The notes beneath the pieces were generated by a model that was not told the DNA's origin, ran no database searches, and saw only the letters and a list, made by a program, of their open reading frames with translations. Source: Cryptomeria japonica (Eukaryota; Streptophyta; Pinopsida; Cupressales; Cupressaceae). From it: DNA of 64,000 nucleotides. Positions 55,601 through 64,000 of the stretch are shown one piece after another. The translations under genes were made by a program, and so were the position numbers. The stretch's first letter is position 1. Each line of letters begins with the position of its first letter. The stretch is from assembly GCF_030272615.1 (NCBI RefSeq), contig NW_026729316.1:27501-91500 (forward strand). The letters are read 5' to 3'.

Positions 55601-57250
55601 TCCATCAAAATTGGGCGGGGCTCCCACCCAGGAATAGTAGCGCCCTTAATTAATCATCGATAGTTCTAGAATCGACATCGAATCGGGATTTTCTAGAGTC
55701 AACCTGCCCTCACCTTCATTTCATTCAGATGAGGGTTTCCCTCGATAGTTGCTAGAATCGAGCAATCGAATCGGGATTCTATAGAGTTGCGCCCGCTATA
55801 ATAAGTGCTAGAATCGAGAACTATAGTTTCCCGATGAACCAACCTTATTCTAGCGTCATTCTAGCCCCCCCCCCAATAATAATTCTATAGTTCTATGGTT
55901 CTAAAGGGCTAGCCCCCAATTCTATGCTAAAGGGCGAGACTAGCAGGCGTCATTAATTAAGCGTATTCTAGCGTCATTCTAGCCGGGGCCAGCCGCCCCC
56001 CGGGAGGTATATTATCGTAGGGGCCCACCCAACCCAATCTCTAGCCTCCCACAAATGGCATCTACCCAACCCCACACTAATTAATCAGCCCGCTAGAATA
56101 ACTTGCTAGAATAAGCAAGGGGGGTTATTAATTAGTTCATTAATCAGCTTGCTAGCTCGTAGGGGGCCCTTAATGGCATTAGCCCGCTAGAATAGGGGGG
56201 TATAGTTATGAGCGTATTAATGAACTGATTAATGAACGCATTAATGAACTGATTCGAGAAAGGCAGGCGTATTAATGAACTGATTAATGAACTATTCTAG
56301 CGGGCTACTCGCATGAACTGCAGTCAAGACTCGATTCTAGCAGGTTTATTAATGACAGAATTCTAAAACGTTGGAATGAGAGGTTTTTGATACGGGGCAC
56401 GAAATACTCTTCATCTCCACCCGAACCCACCTCCCTCTCTTCTTCCCGAATGGCGGATAGGAACTCCACTCCTCATGGATTAGGGATAAGCTTCTTATTA
56501 ATCAGCCTGCTAGCCCTACTATTCTAAGGGGGCCCCTACAATTCTATGGCCCTACTATTCTAATGGGGTTTGTTCCCACCTATTGGATTAGGGAGGGAGG
56601 GGATGTCTATAGAAGAGCAGTCGATTTCTTATAGGAGTAAAAGGTAGTGACTCAGTAGAGGGAAAGGAATGTCGGATAATGGGAGATATGAGTTTGGTTG
56701 GTTGGGATCAAAGGCATAGGCAGTGAGAGATCAAAGGCATGGATCAAGGGCATAGAACATCCATCACATCAGAGTTTTTTGCAGGAACATCCATCATATC
56801 AGAGGCATAGGCAGTTGGTTGAGCCGATAGCCATTTATCGGTAGGGGGCAGTTGATCCACTTCTCGTTCCCACATCGTTCCATTCCGAGCGGCTAGTCAA
56901 CCCGACTGATCCCAGCATCCGAGCAATCGACATGGTTAGTCAGCCCGACTGATCCCTCCCCACTATAGGGCCCCTCTCTCTCCCGCCCACCCTACATAAT
57001 GATCGGAAGGCAGGAGAGCGGGGACCGCGGAAGGGAAGGGAGAAATATTCAAATAGCCTTCGGCGATGAAGAAAAGCCGAGTTGTTAAGACGTCTATAGA
57101 TAGTCCTTTATTCAAGTAAGTAGTGGTGCATAGGATCTCAAAAGAAGCCTTTCTAGTTACCGGAAGCGGCAGGCCTAGAATTCTTAATTGTATAAATAGT
57201 GCCGGGAAGGGGAGGAAATGAAAGCTTTGATTGCGGAGGATAGTAATCCG
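49700..57250. other. repeat-dense spacer with small repeat-poor islands, no gene recognised
   Basis: Family A, C and D words are frequent, especially at 50.4-51.4, 53.0-53.25, 54.1-54.5 and 55.5-56.6 kb. Family B copies at 51456, 51525, 51601, 54970 and 55380. 51.65-52.9 kb is comparatively repeat-poor. A 15-bp tandem ATTGATAGGTACGAC occurs twice at about 54743-54772. No tRNA, rRNA or exon recognised. Confidence 0.6.
53486..53529. repeat. perfect 16-bp inverted repeat with 12-base loop
   Basis: GCCCTCGACATTATAT (53486-53501) is the reverse complement of 53514-53529. CCCTCGACATT is itself a variant arm of family A (compare 60460, 61716 and 62615). Confidence 0.95.
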
Positions 57251-57439
57251 AGGGGATTGAACATGGGCGAATGATCCACCTTCTGATCCTTCCAAACCAC
57301 CCGCTAATGGAGAAGCAAGCAATCCATCCCCTAGTTCCATATCCACCACCATCACCTAATCCAGTTATTGTTGATCCGAAAGCTCATCCGAATTCATTAA
57401 TGGAGGGTTCTTCAGCCACCTCTCCATTTCTGGCCCTCC

Positions 57440-58555
57440 GATCCCACTACTGCTGCTTCTCCTGTTACGCCTAGTTACGCCTATCTCCCCACTCCGCCTA
57501 TTGCCATGGTAGGGCGATTGATTGCTAATCCAAGAATGCTCTCCCATGTCCACCATACCTCGTTCTGTACCAAATACACGTAGTCCTTCCAGACAAGCCT
57601 TCTAGATGGTGGGATTAGATGCCTTACTTCTCGATCGGTTATGGTGAATGAGCCGTGGTAGAAATGAAGTCCTAATCCGCATGCAGAGGAGATAATTCGG
57701 GGTGTGCATTCATAGGGAACTATAGTTCCGGTTTGGGATAGAAAGAAGAGATGGGCGAGAAAGAAGCTGGGATCGGATACAGCTACTTCAAGGATAGCGG
57801 TGGATGGATCAGAGGATGGATTCCGTTCATCAGCTTCTGCTTCTCATTCCCACAACTATATCTTCCCCCCCCCACCCGGAACTTTACAACTATATACCGA
57901 TTACCTATAGAATAGTAGGGGCGGGCGAGAAACCTGCTAGAATCCCCCATAGAATTGTAGGGGAGCAGTTCATTAATACGCCTGTGAATTAATACGGCAG
58001 ATTAATCAGTGCCCTACTGTTCTAAGGATTAACCTGCTAGCCCTTCGGGGGCTACTTGAAGTGAATTAATGACGCTTGCTAGCCCTTTAGAATGGTAGTA
58101 ATTAATTCGGCCCATATGGATAAACCTGCTAGAATAATATGAAAAAGGGGCCGAATAGTAGTAATTAATTCGGCCCATATGGATAAACCTGCTAGAATGA
58201 CGCTAGAATACGCTAGAATACGCTAGAATAACCCTTCATTCTTGACTGGAACCTGCCACTATAGTTAGCCATTCCCTACTATTCTAAGGATCTGCTTGCT
58301 AGAATAATATGAAAAAGGGCAAATAGGAGGGGGCTAGAGTAAGACAATTCAAATCCCTCCCACGATTATTGAGAGTTCGATGAATTCGTTGATGGTCGGT
58401 CCGCCCGGCGATGCAATTGAAGCGGCCACATCCGTAGATCCACCAATGCCTTCGATGGGTCCCGGCCTGGAATAAGATCTGACTATATTGGTTACTCCGA
58501 ACTGGCCCAGGTGAAGACCCGAGAAAGCAAACGATCTACCAGCAGCATCTGACAC
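57440..58555. pseudogene. cluster of weak AGY-type relics
   Basis: Plus 57440-57583 reads DPTTAASPVTPSYAYLPTPP before losing the pattern. Plus at about 57740-57810 reads EKEAGIGYSYFKDSGG. Minus 58349-58555 contains GIGGSTDVAASIASPGGP. Family A and C words at 57.9-58.3 kb separate the parts. The match to the family is weaker than at 42.5 or 49 kb. Confidence 0.3.
58085..58195 (+). repeat. direct duplication of a family C composite
   Basis: TAGTAATTAATTCGGCCCAT followed by ATGGATAAACCTGCTAGAAT occurs at about 58096 and 58157. Between them is GCTAGAATAATATGAAAAAG, a composite also seen at about 54295, 58310 and (reverse complement) 545 and 62380. Three short CGCTAGAATA copies follow at 58202-58231. 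Confidence 0.9.
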
Positions 58556-60081
58556 GAAATCCGGCTGATCCGGCGGCTATGCTCTACTCGAACCGATGGA
58601 ATAATAGTTATTTATCGATGATGGGCACTTACTGGATACAAATGGCACATATCCCCCATTGGCTCCACACGATAATTCAATGATGGGCGACCGCGGTTCA
58701 TCGGCACGAAATGCTCTGATTGAACGGGCGAAACAGTCATGCGTTCGGGAGGAGGCAACTCAAATTCTTCCAGAATAGTAGAACCATATAATTTGAGGGG
58801 CCCAGTCAACCTTCATTAATTAACCTGCTAGAGTAAGACATTCGAGCAGTTCATTAATCCGCCACCTATAGAATTGTAGGGGCGAATAGTAGGGGCAATC
58901 TAAAATAGTTCTAGAATCGCCCATAGAATTGTAGGGGGCCTTAGAATAGTAGGGGCATGTTGTTCTCCATTCACGCCGATGTATTGCTCGTTCACGGGTC
59001 CGTCCGTGTCCACCAGTCAATATGAGAAGGGTGGTCCGGTTCTCGCCGATCGGATCTATGGGATTGACCAGCTGCCCTATCCATCCATCTCTATGAAAGA
59101 GGTGAGCCTGCGCGCTCCTTCTAGGCTCCAAGTAACCCTCCTCTAGGCTCCGCTGGACAGTCGTCGACGTTCCCCCCTCTGACCGTCCCTGCGATGGTTC
59201 CCTGGGATCGAATATTCCCACCTAGGTTTACGTCGCCAATTGACGATGTATTGTCAGGATTCCCCCCTACGACGCATATTCCGTCGTACAGGCGGCTGTA
59301 TCGAACATGCAGATGTTCCGTCTCGCCCCACCTAACTCATGAGAAAGAGACCTTTCTCGCAGCGCGACCCGGTTCTACGTCCGAAGTGCTTGTCCAAGGG
59401 CCAACTGGAATCACCTTTGTCATTGTATACCTTTTGCGACTAAGGAACGAACGTGACTGGCGCCCTACTCTAAACTAGACTAGACTAAACTCAACTAAAC
59501 GCCAACTATCCCCTATTGCCTCCCCCCCACCCCCGGGGGGGAGATGGATATTCCCTACAAGTTCCCCTACTATCTATAGGGCCCCCATGCAGGGTGGGTG
59601 GGAGGACAAAAGGGTCTTCCGGAACTATACCACATAGAATTGTAGGGGCCTCCCACCCCCCTACCATTCTATAGGCTAGTGGTGGGTGGTTAAGTTCTAG
59701 CCGGGATCTCGATAAAAAGGAACGAACGCCGCCCTCCGGTTCATCGGGAGGGTAGAATTCCCAACCACAATTCCCCCCACTCATTTCACTTCGTGATGAT
59801 GCAGCAGGGCCCGCCCGAGATTTCTCGAGGGCACTCGGGGGTGGGTGGAAGAGCGGGCTCGCCAAGAGACTCGACCACAACAATAGTATAGGGGGGCCCC
59901 CACCCCACCCCGGTTACGGGGATGGAATCCACTCTTAAGCGGCAGGAGAGGCTCGCCAAGAGACTCGAAGCACTGTGGCAGGCAACTCAAATTCCCTCCC
60001 CCCCGGGAAGCCCCGTGTGTGGGGTTGGGTGGGGGGCTAAAGGGCTCCCCCCACCCACCAACAACTATTCCCTATGAACCG

Positions 60082-60134
60082 TTATTCTAGCCCCCGCCCA
60101 ATCGAGCTACCTCCCCCCTACTATGTCGAAGGGC
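60082..60134 (+). repeat. Family A/C cassette, copy 1 of 3 (others 62332-62377 and 62392-62442)
   Basis: TTATTCTAGCCCC, GCCCAATCGAGCTACCTCCC and CCTACTATGTCGAAGGGC follow one another in each copy. The middle copy is cut after ATGTCG by a CCCTTTTTCATA composite. Confidence 0.95.
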
Positions 60135-60149
60135 CCCAACCCCCCAGCC

Positions 60150-60208
60150 GCCCTACAATTCTATGGCCCTACAATTCTATGGGCTGGGGGGGCTTTACTA
60201 GGGCCCCC
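60150..60208 (+). repeat. 59-bp cassette, copy 1 (copy 2 at 62522-62580)
   Basis: Both copies are identical by eye: two tandem family A words (CCCTACAATTCTATGG), then GGGCTGGGGGGGCTTTACTA and GGGCCCCC. Copy 1 is preceded by CCCCCCAGCC, which pairs with the internal GGCTGGGGGG to enclose both family A words in a hairpin. Confidence 0.95.
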
Positions 60209-62866
60209 GCCCAATTCGGCTGCGCGAATTAATTACTGATTAATAAGGGGGGCTTTACTAGGGCCCCCGCCCCCCCCCATAGAATTGGGCGGGGGCCCTT
60301 CTATCAAGAACCCTTTCTAATAGTAGGGGGGGCTAGAATACGCTAGAATAAGGCCCCTACAATTCGGCTGGGGGCATAACCGGGGGGAGGTAGCTCGATT
60401 GTAGGGGGCTCGCCCTACAATTCGGCTGGGGACTATCGAGTGGAGGAGGGCCCCCCCCTCGACATTCTATGGCTCTATGGGCGATTCTAGCAACTATCGA
60501 GTGCAGGGGTATAGTTATTAACTGATGCCACCCATAGAATTGTAGGGCAGGTTATCCTAGCGAGCTGCAGTCAAGCCTTCGCCCCCCCCCCCCAATAAGA
60601 ATTGTAGATTATTGTAGGGGACTCGCCCTACAATTCGGCTGGGACTGATCCGAGCAAGAGGTATATAGTGGTAAAGTTGTTTGTTTACCACCCACCCTGC
60701 AGAAAGAATAATTGAAGCAGGGTGGGCCCCTACTATTCTATGGGAACAACTACCTTAGAATAGTAGGGGCCCTATGAATGCACACTGCCATTATTCTGCA
60801 AGGTGGTAATAGGAAGCAATTTCCGGGGTGGGTGGGCCCCTACAACGGCATCTACCTCTGCCCCATAGAATTGTAGGGCGAGCCCCCTACCATTCTAAAG
60901 GGCTAGCCCCCTACCCCTACTATTTGTAAGGGTAAGGGCTAGCAAGCTAATTAATTACGCATTAATCTACCATAGAATTTGAGGGCTTGACTGCAGCCCC
61001 ATTAGAATTGTAGGGGGCCCCCCTTATTAATCAGCTTGCTAGAATAATCAACACTCGATAGTTGCTAGAATCGAGTCGAGCAGTTCATTAATCCGTGAAT
61101 TAATAAGCCTGCTCAATAGTTATAGAATCTTTCTCACCCTAAGCAAGATATAGAACCCTCTTTATTAATCAGCCTGCCCATAGAATTGTAGGGCGAGCAG
61201 TTCATAACTATACCCCCCTCCCCCCCTTTCTATAGTTGTAGTAATCTACCTCCAAGTTCTTCTAGCAGGCGTACATTAATGGCAGGGGGCCCACACTCCA
61301 TAGAATGTCGAGGGAATCAGCCCGCTAGAATAACCTGCTAGAATAAGCGGCGAATAAGCGAATAAGCAAATAGAGTAACCTCCCTGCCTATAGTCCCCAC
61401 CCACCCCATTAGGATAGTAGGGCCCTGCTAGATTAATAAAGAGGGTCTCGACATTTGCGTGTGTGGGGTTGGGTGGGGGGCTAAAGGGCCTGCTAGATTA
61501 ATAAAGAGGGTCTCGATCTATTTGCCAGGGGTAGTTCCGAGACTCTTAAGTGGCAGGAGAGGAGAGCTCTTATCCCACCCTCCCGAGGGCCCGAGATTTC
61601 TCGAGGGCACTCTTAAGCTACTCCCCCACCCCACCCCAATCTATAGCTCGATTCTAGAACCATTTTAGCGTCGATTCTAGAACGATTTTAGACGCAGGCT
61701 TCAATCAAGCCCTCGACATTCTATGGTAGATTAATGCGCCCGCGGGTAGATTAATACGCCTGCTAGATGAAGCTAGAATACGCTAGCCTTTTAGAATGGT
61801 AGTAATTAATTCGGAATTAATAAACCTGCTAGAATATGCTAGAATACGCTCCCCGGCTGGGGGGAGGGCCCTTACTCTAGCAGGTTAATTAATTGACTGG
61901 GGGTTGCTCGCCCTCAAATTCTATGGACTGCTCGGGCTAGCCCCAGTAAAGCCCCTACGGGGGGTAGGGCTAGCCCCAGTAAAGCCCCTACAATTCGGCT
62001 GGGGGTAGGGCTAGCAACTATCGAGTGCAAGCTGATGCCCCCAGCCCCCTACAATTTTGGGGGTAGGGCAGTCGACGATTCTAGGACTATTTTAGCAGCC
62101 CCCGGTTATGCCCCCGGGCGGGGGCTGGGGGGGCTGCTCGCCCTCGACATTTTATGGACTACTCGCCCGGTTATGCCCCCGGGCGGGGGCTGGGGCCGGA
62201 TTCCCTAGGGGTGGGTGGGAGGAGGCTATGGGGCGCATTAATGAACGCATTCCCTCCCCCGGGCGGGCGGCTGGTACTGCAGTCAAGCCCTACAATTCTA
62301 TGGGGGCTTACTCTAGCAGGTTCATTAATGTTATTCTAGCCCCCGCCCAATCGAGCTACCTCCCCCCTACTATGTCGCCCTTTTTCATATTATTCTAGCC
62401 CCCGCCCAATCGAGCTACCTCCCCCCTACTATGTCGAAGGGCTAGCCCCCCCTACTATTGAAAGGGTTCTAAAGGGCCCCCCCCCCTCCAATTAAGTTGT
62501 GGGTGGGAGGAGGCTATGGGCGCCCTACAATTCTATGGCCCTACAATTCTATGGGCTGGGGGGGCTTTACTAGGGCCCCCTACAATTCTATGGGGGTTTC
62601 AATCAAGCCCTCGACATTCTATGGGCGAATTAATTACTGATTAATAAGGGGGGCTTTACTAGGGCTAGCGGGCTTCAATCAAGCCCTACCCCCAGTCAAT
62701 TAATGTACGCCTGCTAGAAGACCCCGCCCAATTCTATGGGGGGCGGGGGCTGGGTACCATAGAATGTCGAGGGAATGCGCCCCAGTCAATTAATGTACGC
62801 CTGCTAGCCCCAGCCGCCCCCCGGGAGGTATATTATCGTAGGGGCCCGCCCAATAACAACTATGAT

Positions 62867-62889
62867 GGGGGGGGTGGGGGGGTAGGGGG
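62867..62889 (+). other. potential G-quadruplex tract
   Basis: Runs of 8, 7 and 5 G separated by T and TA, enough for four G-triplets. Similar tracts occur at 46459-46489 and 63985-64000. Confidence 0.6.
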
Positions 62890-63098
62890 CCCTAGTAAAG
62901 CCCCCCTTATTAATCAGTAATTAATTCGCTTGCTAGCCCGCTTTTCTTTTAGCTTATTCTAGCGGGCTGATTAATTGACTGATGCCATTAACCCTACTCT
63001 TTTCTATGGCCTTTTCGACATAGTAGGGGGAGGTAGCTCGATTGTAGGGGGCTCGCCCGCCCAATTCGGCTGGGCCCCTACAATAATCTACCTCCAAG

Positions 63099-63183
63099 TT
63101 ATTCTAGCGTATTCTAGCCCCCTACTATTCGCCGCTTTCTCGCAGGTTTCTCCAGCCGGGGCCGAATTAATTGACTGATTAAT
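63099..63183 (+). repeat. ~85-bp repeat shared with the rrnL insertion (442-527)
   Basis: Both segments run TTATTCTAGCGTATTCTAGC, CCCCTACTATTCGCC, TCTCGCAGGTTT-TCCAGCC, GGGGCCGAATTAATTGACTG and ATTAAT, with only a few small indels and one or two substitutions. The same unit therefore lies inside the rRNA gene and in spacer 62 kb away. Confidence 0.95.
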
Positions 63184-63299
63184 GCAGGGGGGCTTGACTG
63201 GGCCCTACGGGTTTTTCAGGCCCCTCAAATTCTATGGGATTGGGGGGGTGGATATAGAATAGAAGGTGCCTAATTTCTCACCCTGCTTCATAATGGCAG

Positions 63300-63549
63300 T
63301 GTTCATGGGGAATTCTAGCTATAGAAAGGGTAGAAAGGAGGGGGCTCACCCCTCGACTTCCTCCCCCTACCGGTCTTCTGGAGCATAAATGCACTCGGCC
63401 GACGCCAGGAGGCCGAGGGGTTCGCTACGCCCACACCTCGATCTATCGATCGAGAGCACCCTGCATTGGGGGCCCTCACGTCAGTAAAGTCCCCAACCTT
63501 CGGACCGTTCCTTACTTCGAGCTTCACATCGCATGCACAAGTGCTCTCT
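63300..63549 (-). other. region expected to hold intron domain VI and the 3' exon
   Basis: Immediately downstream of domain V the minus strand reads AGAGAGCACTTGTGCATGCG and then a non-repetitive stretch to about 63340 that lacks family A words, as expected for intron end plus exon. One phase is open across it (for example NGPKVGDFTDVRAPNAG), but it matches no mitochondrial protein I recognise. The branch-point adenosine and splice site were not located with confidence. Confidence 0.4.
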
Positions 63550-63583
63550 GAACCGTGCAATAAGGTCACCCATAACACGGCTC
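63550..63583 (-). ncRNA. group II intron domain V (3' end of an intron)
   Basis: On the minus strand this is exactly 34 bases: GAGCCGTG, an internal section with a GTGA tetraloop, and CACGGTTC, giving an 8-bp basal stem and the catalytic AGC triad near its 5' end. That is the standard size and form of domain V in plant organellar group II introns. Flanking minus-strand bases (GTGGGA before; AGAGAGCAC after) also look typical. Domain VI and the 3' splice site should lie just below 63550, with the downstream exon below about 63500. The intron body extends up towards and beyond the right edge of the window. I cannot name the host gene. The splicing substrate could be cis or trans. Confidence 0.75.
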
Positions 63584-63719
63584 TCCCACTCGACGGATCC
63601 CCCATCTATTCCATTACATGAGATTGGGGCCACTTCTCTTCCAGGGGAGTGACGACTATCTAGAGTCCTCTTCAAAACAACAAGAAGGAGATCCCGAAAG
63701 AAAAGGCACTCGACCCCCC

Positions 63720-64000
63720 CACCCCGGAACAACTAATCTACAACTAGAATTCCCTAGTTAATCTACCTCTGCCATACTATGCCCCCCACCCAACCCCACA
63801 CACGCCCCAGCCGAATTGGTCAATTAATGAACCTGCTAGAGTAAGGGGCCCTCCCCCCAGCCGAATTGTAGGGTTGACTGCAGTACCATAAAATTGTAGG
63901 GCGAGAAGCTAAATAGTTATAGAATCGCCCCCCCCCCACCCCCCCCCATTGCTGAATAGTAGGGGCCATAGAACTATAGCGGCTGGGGGGGTAGGGGGGG
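63720..64000. other. repeat-dense right edge
   Basis: Family A words at about 63887 and 63955, family C at about 63826-63845, and long C and G runs at 63927-63947 and 63985-64000. If the domain V at 63550 belongs to a functional intron, this repeat DNA lies inside that intron's body. Confidence 0.6.

Larger units (their letters stand above)
58620..63300. other. densest repeat mosaic in the window, no gene recognised
   Basis: Nearly every base belongs to a family A, C or D word or to a larger cassette made of them. Larger duplicated cassettes include 60150-60208/62522-62580 and the CCCCGCCCAATCGAGCTACC cassette at 60082-60134, 62332-62377 and 62392-62442. C or G runs longer than 10 bases occur at about 60582, 62869 and 63920. 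58.95-59.48 kb is the only repeat-poor island; its frames are unrecognised. Confidence 0.65.

Noticed and set aside
57646-57690. GAGCCGTGG considered as a second group II domain V
   Set aside because: The required complementary CACGGTTC about 26 bases later is absent.
58820-59478. Overlapping long frames on both strands in a repeat-poor island
   Set aside because: The minus frame reads through family A words (PYYSKAPYNSMG) and neither strand shows a known mitochondrial protein.
1-64000. CRISPR array
   Set aside because: Short repeats are abundant, but spacing is irregular, orientation is mixed and copies are degenerate; there is no uniform spacer length and no cas-like gene.

Overview
This window looks like land-plant (vascular-plant type) mitochondrial DNA that is almost entirely non-coding and built from interspersed short repeats. 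Three things support this: the 5' part of a bacterial/mitochondrial-type large-subunit rRNA gene on the minus strand at the left edge, a plant-mitochondrial-type trnE(UUC) at 46242-46313, and a 34-nt group II intron domain V on the minus strand near the right edge (63550-63583). No standard mitochondrial protein gene was recognised, and no open frame exceeds about 190 codons. The lineage cannot be fixed from this sequence.

Layout. 1-1935: rrnL 5' region, minus strand. Its conserved rRNA blocks are separated by insertions made of the same repeat words as the intergenic DNA. 1.95-5 kb: repeat-dense DNA. 5-17.2 kb: repeat-poor spacer with a few paralogous segments. 17.2-24 kb: mixed, with several stretches that read in one phase as Ala/Ser/Thr/Gly/Tyr-rich repeat protein. 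24-33.9 kb: repeat-dense spacer. 33.9-35.9 kb: the longest such coding-like stretches, on both strands. 36-42.5 kb: alternating repeat-poor and repeat-dense blocks. 42.5-43.5 kb and 48.1-49.7 kb: more coding-like relics. 46.24 kb: trnE. 50-64 kb: increasingly repeat-dense DNA, ending in nested cassettes and the tail of a group II intron.

Four repeat vocabularies recur throughout in both orientations. Family A is a small hairpin around CCATAGAATAGTAGGGGCC, with arms that vary in compensating ways. Family B is a ~20-bp word, CATGTTACGTATAGAATCTG, centred on TACGTA. Family C is an AT-rich word, ATTAATCAG...CCTGCTAGAATAA. Family D is GC-rich CCCACCC/GGGTGGG, often with a PstI-type CTGCAG or a GCATGC core, and has G-quadruplex potential. 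Copies lie inside the rRNA gene as well as between genes, so they appear to spread or to be copied without regard to gene boundaries.

The most unusual signal is a dispersed family of triplet-phased relics whose conceptual translation resembles degenerate AGYGSTQT-type octapeptide repeats, the pattern of bacterial ice-nucleation-like proteins. Many in-frame interruptions are TAA codons followed by ACN, where sister copies have CAA or CAG. This could be a decayed acquired gene, a transcript restored by U-to-C RNA editing, or merely cryptically simple DNA. The sequence alone does not decide between these.
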